Part shown: positions 34,420 to 43,637 of the stretch, in pieces | Layout of the letters: the number at the start of each line of letters is the position of its first letter | How positions within the stretch are numbered: the stretch's first letter is position 1 | Assembly: GCF_008065375.1 (NCBI RefSeq) | Contig: NZ_VJYI01000002.1 | Location: forward strand, 496,001-560,000 | Direction of reading: 5' to 3' | Length of the DNA: 64,000 nucleotides | From: Nonomuraea sp. SYSU D8015 | GTDB lineage: Bacteria > Actinomycetota > Actinomycetes > Streptosporangiales > Streptosporangiaceae | Notes under the pieces: generated by a model | Seen by the model: only the letters and a program-made list of their open reading frames with translations | Told to the model about the DNA's origin: nothing | The model's database searches: none | Program-made: the position numbers and the translations under genes

Positions 34420-35496
34420 GTGAGCGCTCTCGTGCGGCGGGAAGCCGCAGAACTCCGCGAACAATGGCTGGGCCGGGCGTTGTCGACGCTGCCCGCCGAC
34501 CGTCCGGCCGCCGAGGCCGCCATCTCCGAGCTGTATCACCTGATCGGGCTCACTCCGCCGCGCTTCCACTGGGTCACCTCACCGGTCGCGGCCCTGGTGA
34601 CCGTTCCGCCGGGGGTGCGGGCCCGGGAGAGCGTCGATCGCCTGCCCGACTGGCCGCTGCCCGCCCGGTTCTCCGCCCTGGTCGCGGAGTTGTGGCGGCA
34701 GCTGAACGGCCGGATCCCCCCGCGGCAGCGGTCTGTCGACCAGCTGATCCGCCAGGAGATCCGTTATCCGCTCTCCATGTCCGTGGCCAACGTGCTGCAC
34801 CCGCCGCTGCGGGCGGGGCACGACGGGCCGTTCCGCCAGGTCAGTGGCTGGTACTCCACCCAGTGCCCGTCCTGGGTCGCCGAGTACGAGGCCCTGCACC
34901 TGCTCGCCGGTGTCGCGTTCTCCACCGAGCAGCGGCGCCTGATCGGACTGTGGGCGACGCTGGCCGGATCGTGCGGCTGGTGGTGGCCGCGGCCGGACGT
35001 GTGCGTGGTCTCCGAGCGGCCCGCCCTCGTGCACACCGAGCAGTCCGATGACGACGGGCGGGTGCGGCTGCACTGCGCGGACGGCCCGGCGATCGGGTAC
35101 GCGGACGGATGGGACCTGTACGCCTGGCATGGCACCACCGTCCCCGCCTGGGTGATCAGGGATCCGAGCGTGACACGGATCGCCGAGGAGGCCAACGTCG
35201 AGGTCAGGCGGTGCGCGATCGAGCGCATCGGCTGGGGCGCGTACATCGAGCAGGCCGGCTTGAGGTTGGTGTCCGCCGCCCCCGATCCCGGCAATCCCGG
35301 CTTCGAGCTGCGGCTCTACGACATGCGCAGGGAGACGAAGGTGCTCCTCGCCGTCAACGGCTCGCTCGAACGCGACGGGACTCGCCGCCGGTACGGCCTG
35401 ACCGTGCCCGGCTGGCTCGACGACCCCATCGCCGCCGCCGGCTGGACCTACGGGCTGTCCGGCGAGCAGTACTCCAGACTTCTCCGCCGAACCTGA
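34420..35496 (+). CDS. DUF6745-like protein
   Basis: 358 aa from GTG 34420. The block VRLHCADGPAIGYADGWDLY followed by AWHGTTVPAWVI and EEANVEVRRCAIERIGWGAY is what I remember of DUF6745 proteins, which are found in actinomycetes as orphans with unknown function. The N-terminal half is helical and carries a Trp/Arg-rich stretch. No signal peptide or membrane segment. The next gene starts 10 nt downstream, so they are co-transcribed. Confidence 0.65.
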   Translation: MSALVRREAAELREQWLGRALSTLPADRPAAEAAISELYHLIGLTPPRFHWVTSPVAALVTVPPGVRARESVDRLPDWPLPARFSALVAELWRQLNGRIPPRQRSVDQLIRQEIRYPLSMSVANVLHPPLRAGHDGPFRQVSGWYSTQCPSWVAEYEALHLLAGVAFSTEQRRLIGLWATLAGSCGWWWPRPDVCVVSERPALVHTEQSDDDGRVRLHCADGPAIGYADGWDLYAWHGTTVPAWVIRDPSVTRIAEEANVEVRRCAIERIGWGAYIEQAGLRLVSAAPDPGNPGFELRLYDMRRETKVLLAVNGSLERDGTRRRYGLTVPGWLDDPIAAAGWTYGLSGEQYSRLLRRT

Positions 35497-35506
35497 GGTG
35501 ATTCAC

Positions 35507-35896
35507 ATGACCATGACCCTGCTCGACCAGTCGCTCAGCATTCCCGTCCTCGACGGCCTCCAGGCCCAGGGCGACCTGATCGTCATCCCGTACGCCGTCG
35601 TCGCCTCGTCCGTCAAAAGGTGGTCGGACTGGGTTCCCGTACCGCCCCAGGGCGTCGAGCTGCTGCGCGGCGGCGCCGGGGGCAATGCGCACACGCTGGT
35701 CGCCGAGCCCGGCACGTGCCTGTGGACCAATCGCGTGACCGACTTCGACATGCTGGCGATCGGCATGTTCCGCGCGTCGGCCGTCGTCTACCTGCTGCAT
35801 CCCGAGCACGGCGCCTCCGGCTGCGCGCCCGGCACGTACGTGGTCCGGCGGCAGCGCGAGCACGAAGGCCGCCGGTCCCGCCTCGTGTGCGACTAG
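35507..35896 (+). CDS. hypothetical protein downstream of the DUF6745-like gene
   Basis: 129 aa; ATG 35507 chosen for GAGGTG 6 nt upstream. It begins DQSLSIPVLDGLQAQGDLIV; later VTDFDMLAIGMFRASAVVYL and HGASGCAPGTYVVRRQRE. Many DUF6745 genes have a short downstream partner, and this position fits; the family is not otherwise recognised. Soluble, beta-rich. Confidence 0.6.
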   Translation: MTMTLLDQSLSIPVLDGLQAQGDLIVIPYAVVASSVKRWSDWVPVPPQGVELLRGGAGGNAHTLVAEPGTCLWTNRVTDFDMLAIGMFRASAVVYLLHPEHGASGCAPGTYVVRRQREHEGRRSRLVCD

Positions 35897-35904
35897 AGCC
35901 CGTA

Positions 35905-36885
35905 CTAGAGACCGTGCGCCCGGGCCAGCAGCTCCGCCGAGCGCATCCACGCCTTCCTGTCCGGCGCGGAGAACACGACGATGAGCTCGTCGGCCCGGGC
36001 GTGCTCGGCGAACCGGTCGACGTACTCCTTGACCTCGTCCGGATCCCCGACCGCGGAGTACTTCGCCATCTGCAGGATCTGCTGCCCGGCCGGCGACTCG
36101 AGGATCAGGTCGGCCTCCTCCGGCGTGAACGTGCGCCCCCGCCCGAGGAACCTGCTCACCCTGAGCCGCTTGGCCGCCAGGAACTGCTCCTGCGCCTCCT
36201 CCGCCGTGTCCGCCGCGATCACGTTGAGCGCGGCCATCACGTACGGCTCCGCCAGCTGCGCGGACGGCCTGAACTCGCGCCGGTAGAGCGCGACGGCCTC
36301 CTCCAGCGCGGCGGGGGCGAAGTGCGAGGCGAACGCGTACGGCAACCCCAGCGTGGCGGCCAGCTGGGCGCCGAACAGCGAGGACCCGAGGATGTACAGC
36401 GGCACGTCGGTCCCCTTGCCGGGGGTCGCGTTCACGCCCGGGATCCGCGTCTCGCCCGTCAGGTAGCCCTGCAGCTCCAGCACGTCCTGCGGGAACGCGT
36501 CCGCGTCGGCCGGGGTGCGGCGCAGGGCACGCATGGTCTGCTGGTCGCTGCCGGGCGCCCGGCCGAGCCCGAGGTCGATGCGCCCGGGATGAAGGGTCTC
36601 CAGGGTGCCGAACTGCTCGGCGATCGTCAGCGGGGAGTGGTTCGGCAGCATGACGCCGCCCGCTCCGAGGCGGATCGTCCGAGTGTGAGCGGCCACGTGC
36701 GCGATGAGCACGCTGGTCGCCGAGGACGCGATGCTGTCCATGTTGTGGTGCTCGGCGTACCAGATCCGCTTGTATCCGAGCTCCTCCGCACGCTGCGCCA
36801 GAGCCACGCTGTGGGTGAAGCTGTCGCTCGCCGTCTCGCCCTCGCCGATGTGCGCCAGATCAAGGATGGACAGCGGCAGAGCCAT
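35905..36885 (-). CDS. LLM-class (luciferase-like) flavin oxidoreductase
   Basis: 326 aa TIM-barrel of the luciferase-like monooxygenase superfamily, alkanal-monooxygenase-like subgroup. Seen: [70 protein letters not shown]. These use FMNH2 or F420H2. Its substrate is unknown; a close relative in E. coli is YhbW, of unknown role. It stands alone. Confidence 0.88.
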   Translation of the reverse strand: MALPLSILDLAHIGEGETASDSFTHSVALAQRAEELGYKRIWYAEHHNMDSIASSATSVLIAHVAAHTRTIRLGAGGVMLPNHSPLTIAEQFGTLETLHPGRIDLGLGRAPGSDQQTMRALRRTPADADAFPQDVLELQGYLTGETRIPGVNATPGKGTDVPLYILGSSLFGAQLAATLGLPYAFASHFAPAALEEAVALYRREFRPSAQLAEPYVMAALNVIAADTAEEAQEQFLAAKRLRVSRFLGRGRTFTPEEADLILESPAGQQILQMAKYSAVGDPDEVKEYVDRFAEHARADELIVVFSAPDRKAWMRSAELLARAHGL

Positions 36886-36957
36886 GGGTACGCGCCTTTC
36901 GCAGAGCGGGCATTTGTGACCTGGCTCTTGGCAACAGCCGTGAAGGCGCGGATATTT

Positions 36958-36987
36958 CGCCGGGCCCCCGCGGGGGAGGGCCCGGCG
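36958..36987 (-). terminator. terminator hairpin of the cellulase gene
   Basis: CGCCGGGCCC and GGGCCCGGCG form a perfect 10-bp stem around a 10-nt loop, starting 9 nt after the cellulase stop. No T-tract, as is usual in GC-rich actinomycete terminators. Confidence 0.7.
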
Positions 36988-36995
36988 ACGGCGGC

Positions 36996-38360
<1,365 letters not shown>

Positions 38361-38426
38361 TCAAAGACCTCCGATCGCTGCGACGCCCGTATCCCCAGGC
38401 CAGAGCGGCTCTGACCGGTGAAACTT

Positions 38427-38981
38427 TCACTCAGCCAGGCACGCCTCGAAGACCGCGGTCAGCCGGTCGACGTCGGCCGGCGTCGGCTCCTCGGGGCCGA
38501 GGCGGCGGCGCAGGGCGCCGATGCCCAGGAAGACCGCCGTCGCCATGCGGGCCCTGGCGTGCGCGTCCCGGCCGCCGAGCTGCGCCTCCAGCGGCTGGAG
38601 CACGGCTCCGACCAGGCGCTCGCGGGCGATCTCCGCGACTTCGGGGTGTTGGGCCGAGCGCTCCAGCGCGCGGAGTATGGGGCTGTCAGGGGGATGCCGC
38701 ATGCGTTCGGCGGCGTACTCGGCCAGCCGCCTCGGCAATCCCTCGCTGTCACCCCCGAACACCGCGCTGATGGTCGGCTCGCCCTCCAGCACCGCGCCGA
38801 ACAGCCCGGCCTTCGAGCCGAAGTAGCGGCCAACCAGCGCGATGTTGGCGTCCGCCGCGGCGGCGATCATGCGGACGGTCACCTGCTCGTAGCCGTGCTC
38901 GCCGAACAACGTGCGCGCGGCCCGCAGGATCCGCTCACGGGTGGCCTCCCTGCCGCGCAGCCGGGTCACCTGGGCGCTCAT
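38427..38981 (-). CDS. TetR-family repressor
   Basis: 184 aa from ATG 38981. The N-terminal helix-turn-helix is ATRERILRAARTLFGEHGYE followed by VTVRMIAAAADANIALVGRYFG. The C-terminal ligand domain is short. It diverges from the DHA2 exporter gene across about 97 nt, the standard layout for a repressor controlling its target and itself. An imperfect palindrome at 39024-39041 is a candidate site. Confidence 0.9.
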   Translation of the reverse strand: MSAQVTRLRGREATRERILRAARTLFGEHGYEQVTVRMIAAAADANIALVGRYFGSKAGLFGAVLEGEPTISAVFGGDSEGLPRRLAEYAAERMRHPPDSPILRALERSAQHPEVAEIARERLVGAVLQPLEAQLGGRDAHARARMATAVFLGIGALRRRLGPEEPTPADVDRLTAVFEACLAE

Positions 38982-39023
38982 GCCTGGAACTCTACTCAAG
39001 GGCCCCTAACTTGTCGCACGGCT

Positions 39024-39041
39024 AGTAAACATGCGTATACT
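39024..39041. promoter_or_regulatory. candidate TetR operator and -10 region
   Basis: AGTAAACATGCGTATACT is an imperfect inverted repeat (12 of 18 positions symmetrical) within the divergent gap. Its right arm includes TATACT, a good -10 hexamer for the exporter; TTGTCG lies 19 nt upstream of it as a possible -35. A repressor bound here would block initiation. Confidence 0.45.
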
Positions 39042-39078
39042 CAAGTCGGATGAATCTGTACGAAGGGGATGTTGTGAC

Positions 39079-40884
39079 GTGGTAGCCCAGGCCCGGACCG
39101 CCTCCCCCACGACGGGGACCTACACCCATCGCGAGATCCTCGAGGTCATGTCCGGGCTGATGCTCGCGATGCTCACGTCGATGATCTCGACCTCGGTGGT
39201 GAGCACGGCTCTGCCGACGATCGTGGGCGAGCTCGGCGGTCAGGACCAGTACTCGTGGGTCGCATCCGCCACCATGCTGACGATGACGGTGTCGACGCCG
39301 TTGTGGGGCAAGCTGTCCGACCTCTTCGGGCGCAAGCTGCTCTTCCAGACGGCGCTGGGGTTGTTCGTCGCGGCCTCGCTGGTGGCCGGCCTGTCGCAGA
39401 ACATGGGGCAGCTCATCGCGGCGCGGGCCGTACAGGGCCTGGGCGTGGGCGGTTTGTCGGCGCTGTCGCAGGTGATCCTGGGGGACATCGTCTCGCCCCG
39501 CGAGCGCGGCCGGTACTCCGGCTACATGGGCGCCGTCTTCGGGATCTCCACGGTGGCCGGGCCGCTGCTCGGCGGGTTCATCGTGGACGCCGACTGGCTG
39601 GGCTGGCGCTGGTGCTTCTACGTCGTGGTGCCGTTCGCGCTGGTGGCGTTCTTCGTGATCCAGAAGGTGCTGCGGCTGCCGAAGGTCAAGCGGAGCACCT
39701 CCATCGACATCTGGGGCGCGACGACCATCACGGCCAGCGCGAGCGCGCTCATGCTGCTGCTGACGCTCGGCGGCACCGAGTTCGCGTGGAACTCGGGCTG
39801 GACGTACTTCCTGGCCGCGGTCAGCCTGCTCATGCTGGCCCTCGCGGTGCTGGCCGAGCGGACCGCGGGCAACCCGATCCTGCCGCCGCGGCTGTTCCGC
39901 GACCGTACGTTCGTGCTGACCAGCCTCGCGTCGGCATTCGTGGGCATGGCGTTGTATGGCGCGATGATCTACCTGCCGCAGTACCTGCAGATCGTCAAGG
40001 GGCTCAGCCCGACGCACTCGGGCCTGATGACGCTGCCCATGGTGGTGGCGTTGTTCGTGGCCGGCGTGGTCTCCGGCAAGATCGTCACCAGGACCGGCCG
40101 CTGGAAGGTCTTCCCGGTCGCGGGCCTGCTGATCGTGGCCGTCGGGCTCTTCCTGCTGTCACGGCTGCACGTGGACTCCGGCGAGTGGCTGATCGGCTTC
40201 GACGTGGCCGTCCTCGGCCTCGGCCTGGGCCTGTCCATGCAGATCCTCATCCTGGCCGCCCAGAACGGCTCCGAGCTGCGCGACATGGCCTCCACCACGT
40301 CAGGCGTGTCGTTCTTCCGCTCGCTGGGCGGCGCCGTCGGCGTGGCGGCGTTCGGCGCGATCCTCACCAACCGGCTCAAGGACGAGATGGCCGGCATGCT
40401 CCAGGCCGCCGGGATCACGCTGCCCGGCGGCTCGGACGTCCAGCTCGGCAGCCCGGAGGCCATCCAGCGGCTTCCCGGGCCGATCAAGCACATCGTGCTG
40501 GAGTCGTTCACGCGCGGTCTGGAGACCGTGTTCATGGTGGGCGTGCCCGTCGCGCTGCTCGGCTTCGTGGCCGTGATCTTCCTCAAGGAGCTGCCGCTGC
40601 GGGGCGCCACCGTCACCACGCCGCCGCCCAGGCCGCTCGGCAAGGACGACCTGGTCCTGGCCGGACTGCTGCTGGAGCTCGTGGCCCAGCGCGTCGAGCG
40701 GGCGAACGGCGAGAAGTCCGCGCTCCTCACCGCGGTCGCCGACATGGCGCCACCGGACGGCCGCTCCGAACGCGAACGCGCCGGGTCGGTCGCGCGGACC
40801 GTGCTGCGGCCCGCCTCACGTGCCTTGATCGCGCAGGCCGCGCCCCCGCAGAAAGACCTCGTGACAGGAGGAGTCTCGCGATGA
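39079..40884 (+). CDS. DHA2-family MFS drug exporter under TetR control
   Basis: 601 aa from GTG 39079 (an ATG at 39031 lies within the promoter palindrome and is unlikely). Fourteen helices are expected: MSGLMLAMLTSMISTSVVST in helix 1, KLSDLFGRKLLFQ as motif A, SGYMGAVFGISTVAGPLLGG as motif C. A long cytoplasmic tail follows the last helix (from about residue 510), longer than usual. It is translationally coupled (ATGA) to two small membrane genes that may be accessory subunits. Expected to export toxic compounds. Confidence 0.9.
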   Translation: MVAQARTASPTTGTYTHREILEVMSGLMLAMLTSMISTSVVSTALPTIVGELGGQDQYSWVASATMLTMTVSTPLWGKLSDLFGRKLLFQTALGLFVAASLVAGLSQNMGQLIAARAVQGLGVGGLSALSQVILGDIVSPRERGRYSGYMGAVFGISTVAGPLLGGFIVDADWLGWRWCFYVVVPFALVAFFVIQKVLRLPKVKRSTSIDIWGATTITASASALMLLLTLGGTEFAWNSGWTYFLAAVSLLMLALAVLAERTAGNPILPPRLFRDRTFVLTSLASAFVGMALYGAMIYLPQYLQIVKGLSPTHSGLMTLPMVVALFVAGVVSGKIVTRTGRWKVFPVAGLLIVAVGLFLLSRLHVDSGEWLIGFDVAVLGLGLGLSMQILILAAQNGSELRDMASTTSGVSFFRSLGGAVGVAAFGAILTNRLKDEMAGMLQAAGITLPGGSDVQLGSPEAIQRLPGPIKHIVLESFTRGLETVFMVGVPVALLGFVAVIFLKELPLRGATVTTPPPRPLGKDDLVLAGLLLELVAQRVERANGEKSALLTAVADMAPPDGRSERERAGSVARTVLRPASRALIAQAAPPQKDLVTGGVSR

Positions 40885-41267
40885 TTCGCAAATTCGTGGG
40901 CGCCGTCGCGGCGTCCCTGGCGGCACTGGCCGGGCTCTGGCTGATGATCGCACCCTTCGCGCTCGGCACCCAGCCTGAGAACGCGGACTGGACCGACCCC
41001 ACCAGGATCGAGTTCTTCACCGGCCTCGGCGTGGCCGTCGTGGGCCTCGCGGGCGTGATCTGCTTCGCCCTGGCCATCCATGAGGAGCTCGTGGCGCGGG
41101 GCCTGGTCGTCGTGCGGCCGCGCCGGGTCGAGGCGGAGCCCGAGCCGGCGCCGGTCGCGCCTCCGGCGTCCTCCGCCGACCTGGCTGCTCTGCTTGCCCC
41201 GCTGGTCGAGGCGCTTCGCAAGGACCTGAGCAACAACGGTGAGCACCGTCTGGAGAAGATCCGATGA
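40881..41267 (+). CDS. small two-helix membrane protein coupled to the MFS exporter
   Basis: 128 aa, ATG overlapping the exporter stop. Two membrane helices (VAASLAALAGLWLMIAPFAL, FTGLGVAVVGLAGVICFALAI) are separated by a short acidic loop. A cytoplasmic tail is rich in Pro/Glu/Ala and ends with an amphipathic helix (ALLAPLVEALRKDL). The pattern resembles the next gene, so the two may be homologous. Function unknown. Confidence 0.75.
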   Translation: MIRKFVGAVAASLAALAGLWLMIAPFALGTQPENADWTDPTRIEFFTGLGVAVVGLAGVICFALAIHEELVARGLVVVRPRRVEAEPEPAPVAPPASSADLAALLAPLVEALRKDLSNNGEHRLEKIR

Positions 41268-41500
41268 AGGCGAAGCTGGGCGTGTCCGCCCTGGTCCTGC
41301 TGTTCCTCGGCGGCCTGTGGCTGGTCGCCGCTCCGTTCGTGGTCGGCTACCAGCCGCGGGGGGCCGCGTATGTCGACGCGACCGTCAACGACCTGTGGGT
41401 CGGCGGGTCGATCGCCGCCCTGTCGTTCGTGTCCCTGGTGATCTACGCGGCCGACGCCCTGCGCGAGCTGGCCCGCCGCGGCGAGCACAGCCACGACTGA
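41264..41500 (+). CDS. second small two-helix membrane protein
   Basis: 78 aa, overlapping the preceding stop by ATGA. Helix 1 is GVSALVLLFLGGLWLVAAPFV, then GYQPRGAAYVDAT, then helix 2 GSIAALSFVSLVIYAADAL and a short basic tail ending in GEHSHD. The GLWL...APF...QP pattern is shared with the upstream protein (GLWLMIAPFALGTQP). A third member of the exporter operon. Confidence 0.75.
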   Translation: MKAKLGVSALVLLFLGGLWLVAAPFVVGYQPRGAAYVDATVNDLWVGGSIAALSFVSLVIYAADALRELARRGEHSHD

Positions 41501-41611
41501 CAGTGTCCGGTGGTGCTGCCGACCCCCCGGTGGGGCCACATTGGCGAAACGTGCCCGTCGTACGGTGCTGACAGTGCCCTGACCAGGCGAGATGTCGCAT
41601 ATGGTGGCCAG

Positions 41612-42331
41612 ATGAAACGTGCTGCAACCATGGCGTTCGTGGTGCTCGCGTCCGTTTCGTGTGGCGCGGCGGAGCCGGTGCCGCCCGCTCGCGTTCCCGT
41701 GACATCCACTACCGCATACGAGAAGCCTGCTTCACCGGCGGCCACGCCGAGCCCGACGGCGCCGCCCGCCTTCAAGGCCAAGGTCTCGAACGTCTCCCGC
41801 GACCGCCTGCCCTACTCGTGGCGGCCCGGCTGCCCGGTCCACTACCGGGACCTGCGGCTGATCACGCTCTCCTACTGGGGATTCGACGGCAAGCCGCACA
41901 CCGGCGAGCTGGTCGTGCGCGAGACGGTGACCGACGACATCGTGACGGTGTTCAGGAAGCTGTACGGGTGGCGCTGGCCGATCAAGCAGATGAAGCTGGT
42001 GGACGCGTACAAAGCCGACGACTTCGACTCGATCGAGGCGGACAACACCTCCGCCTTCAACTGCCGCCGGGCGACCGGGTCCAGCAACTGGTCCAACCAT
42101 GCGTACGGGGAAGCAATAGATATCAATCCCCGCGAGAACCCATATGTCACTGCAAGTGGTAGCACCGCACACGAAAATGCCGAAAAGTTCACAGAGCGCC
42201 CAATGAAGGGTAAAGGTGTGATTAATCCTGGGGACAAGGTGGTTAAGGCCTTCTCCCAGGTGGGCTGGGAGTGGGGCGGCTACTGGTCCGGCGCCAAGGA
42301 CTACCAGCATTTCTCCAAGGGCGGAGGCTGA
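41612..42331 (+). CDS. M15-family D-Ala-D-Ala carboxypeptidase-like lipoprotein
   Basis: 239 aa from ATG 41612. The N-terminus has a lipoprotein-like end (VVLASVSCG), then a Pro/Ser/Thr linker (about 25-50). The peptidase domain carries the zinc motifs SNHAYGEAIDINP (SxHxxGxAxD) and WEWGGYWSGAKDYQHF (final His). This is the VanY/CwlK peptidoglycan peptidase group, which trims stem peptides at the cell surface. The stretch about 42105-42240 is AT-richer than its surroundings. It stands 13 nt before the NUDIX gene. Confidence 0.85.
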   Translation: MKRAATMAFVVLASVSCGAAEPVPPARVPVTSTTAYEKPASPAATPSPTAPPAFKAKVSNVSRDRLPYSWRPGCPVHYRDLRLITLSYWGFDGKPHTGELVVRETVTDDIVTVFRKLYGWRWPIKQMKLVDAYKADDFDSIEADNTSAFNCRRATGSSNWSNHAYGEAIDINPRENPYVTASGSTAHENAEKFTERPMKGKGVINPGDKVVKAFSQVGWEWGGYWSGAKDYQHFSKGGG

Positions 42332-42343
42332 GACAATCTCCCC

Positions 42344-43186
42344 ATGGCGGCTAAGGACGGTGACGGCTGGACCGAGTGCGCCCAAGGCCACAGGCATTGG
42401 GGGCGGCATGGGGCGTCCGGCCTCCTTCTCGTCCATCACGACGAGTGCGGCGTGCCCTACGTGCTCATGCAGAAACGCAGCTGGTGGAGCCACCACGGAG
42501 GCACGTGGGGGCTGCTCGGCGGGGCAAGGGACAGCCACGAGGACGCCGTCACGAGTGCGCTGCGCGAGGCCATGGAGGAGGCGACGCTCGGCGCCGAGGG
42601 GCTGCGGGTGCAGGGCGTCTACGTCGACGACCACGGCGGCTGGACGTTCGACACGGTGATCGCCGAGGCGGCCGAGCTGCTGGCCGCCGCGCCGGCCAGC
42701 CGCGAGAGCGCCGATCTGCGCTGGCTTGCCCTGCCCGAGATCACCGAGCGGCGGCTGCATCCGGGGTTCGCGGCGACGTGGGGCGAGGTCAAGAGCGTGC
42801 TCAAACCGGAGATCATCGTGCTCGACGTGGCCAACATCGTCGGCGCGCGGGCCGAGCACGGCTGGTGGCACGACCGGGCGGCGGCGGCGACCCGGCTGCT
42901 GGACGACGTGGCGGGGCTCAGGCTGGAGCATCCGATCCTGGCGCAGTGGTTCCCCAGGGTGATCGCGGTCGTGGAGGGCGCGGCCAAGGGCGTGCCGGCC
43001 GTCCCCGGGATCGACGTGGTCGCGGCCGCCGGCAGCGGCGACGACACGATCGTGGAGGTGGTGAGGACGGCCAGACCGTGGGAGCGGGTGGTGGTCGTCA
43101 CCGCCGACCGGGCGCTGCGCGAACGGGTCGCCCAGCTGGGAGCCGAGACCGTGGGCCCGAAGTGGTTGTTGTCACAGCTCCACTAG
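42344..43186 (+). CDS. NUDIX hydrolase fused to a PIN-like domain
   Basis: 280 aa. The N-terminal NUDIX domain includes the box GGARDSHEDAVTSALREAME followed by EAT (about residues 64-86), the Mg/pyrophosphate site. From about 150 a second domain begins with PEIIVLDVANIVGAR and later VVVVTADRALRERVAQLGAE, the acidic Asp pattern of a PIN/NYN-like nuclease fold. This fusion could clean up modified nucleotides or process RNA ends; it is known to recur in actinomycetes (from memory). It overlaps the convergent STAS gene by 15 nt. Confidence 0.85.
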   Translation: MAAKDGDGWTECAQGHRHWGRHGASGLLLVHHDECGVPYVLMQKRSWWSHHGGTWGLLGGARDSHEDAVTSALREAMEEATLGAEGLRVQGVYVDDHGGWTFDTVIAEAAELLAAAPASRESADLRWLALPEITERRLHPGFAATWGEVKSVLKPEIIVLDVANIVGARAEHGWWHDRAAAATRLLDDVAGLRLEHPILAQWFPRVIAVVEGAAKGVPAVPGIDVVAAAGSGDDTIVEVVRTARPWERVVVVTADRALRERVAQLGAETVGPKWLLSQLH

Positions 43187-43525
43187 GGCCACGCCGTCGA
43201 AGGCCGCTTTGAGCCCCGTCACCTCGAGCACGCGCTGCAGCACGCCGTGCACGCCGACCAGGCGCAACGAACCCGCGTGCGCGGCCACCCGGCGCTGGTG
43301 CTCCACCAGCGTCCACAGGCCGCTCGAATCGCAGAACTCCAGCCGCGCCGCGTCCACGACGATCTCGACCCTGCCTTCGGCGAAGAGCTTCGCCAAGGCC
43401 TCCTTGAGCAGCGGTGCGGTGATCTTGTCGAGGTCACCCACGAGGCGCAGGAGCGCACCCGACTCAACGCACTCCACCTCGACGTCGAGATCCGCCACCT
43501 CCTGAACGTACACCCCTGTCACCAC
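43172..43525 (-). CDS. STAS-domain anti-sigma factor antagonist
   Basis: 117 aa from GTG 43525, a whole STAS domain. The phosphorylatable serine is in FCDSSGLWTL (SpoIIAA/RsbV type). Such proteins bind an anti-sigma kinase when unphosphorylated and so free a sigma factor. No kinase is adjacent, though an anti-sigma-type ATPase ends the window. The 3' end overlaps the NUDIX gene. Confidence 0.88.
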   Translation of the reverse strand: MVTGVYVQEVADLDVEVECVESGALLRLVGDLDKITAPLLKEALAKLFAEGRVEIVVDAARLEFCDSSGLWTLVEHQRRVAAHAGSLRLVGVHGVLQRVLEVTGLKAAFDGVALVEL

Positions 43526-43549
43526 AGCCGCTATCGTGGTTTCCGCACG

Positions 43550-43636
43550 GGAGGGTTCGCATAGTGGACGAGTGCAGCCGCCTTGAAAGCGGCCAGGTCA
43601 GCGATGGCCTCGTGGGTTCGAATCCCACACCCTCCG
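43550..43636 (+). tRNA. tRNA-Ser(UGA)
   Basis: 87 nt, folded by eye. Acceptor GGAGGGT pairs with ACCCTCC, discriminator G43636. The anticodon stem GCCGC/GCGGC encloses CTTGAAA (anticodon TGA). A long variable arm typical of class II tRNAs (CAGGTCAGCGATGGCCT region) and the T-arm GTGGG-TTCGAAT-CCCAC follow. CCA is not encoded. Confidence 0.95.
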
Positions 43637-43637
43637 C

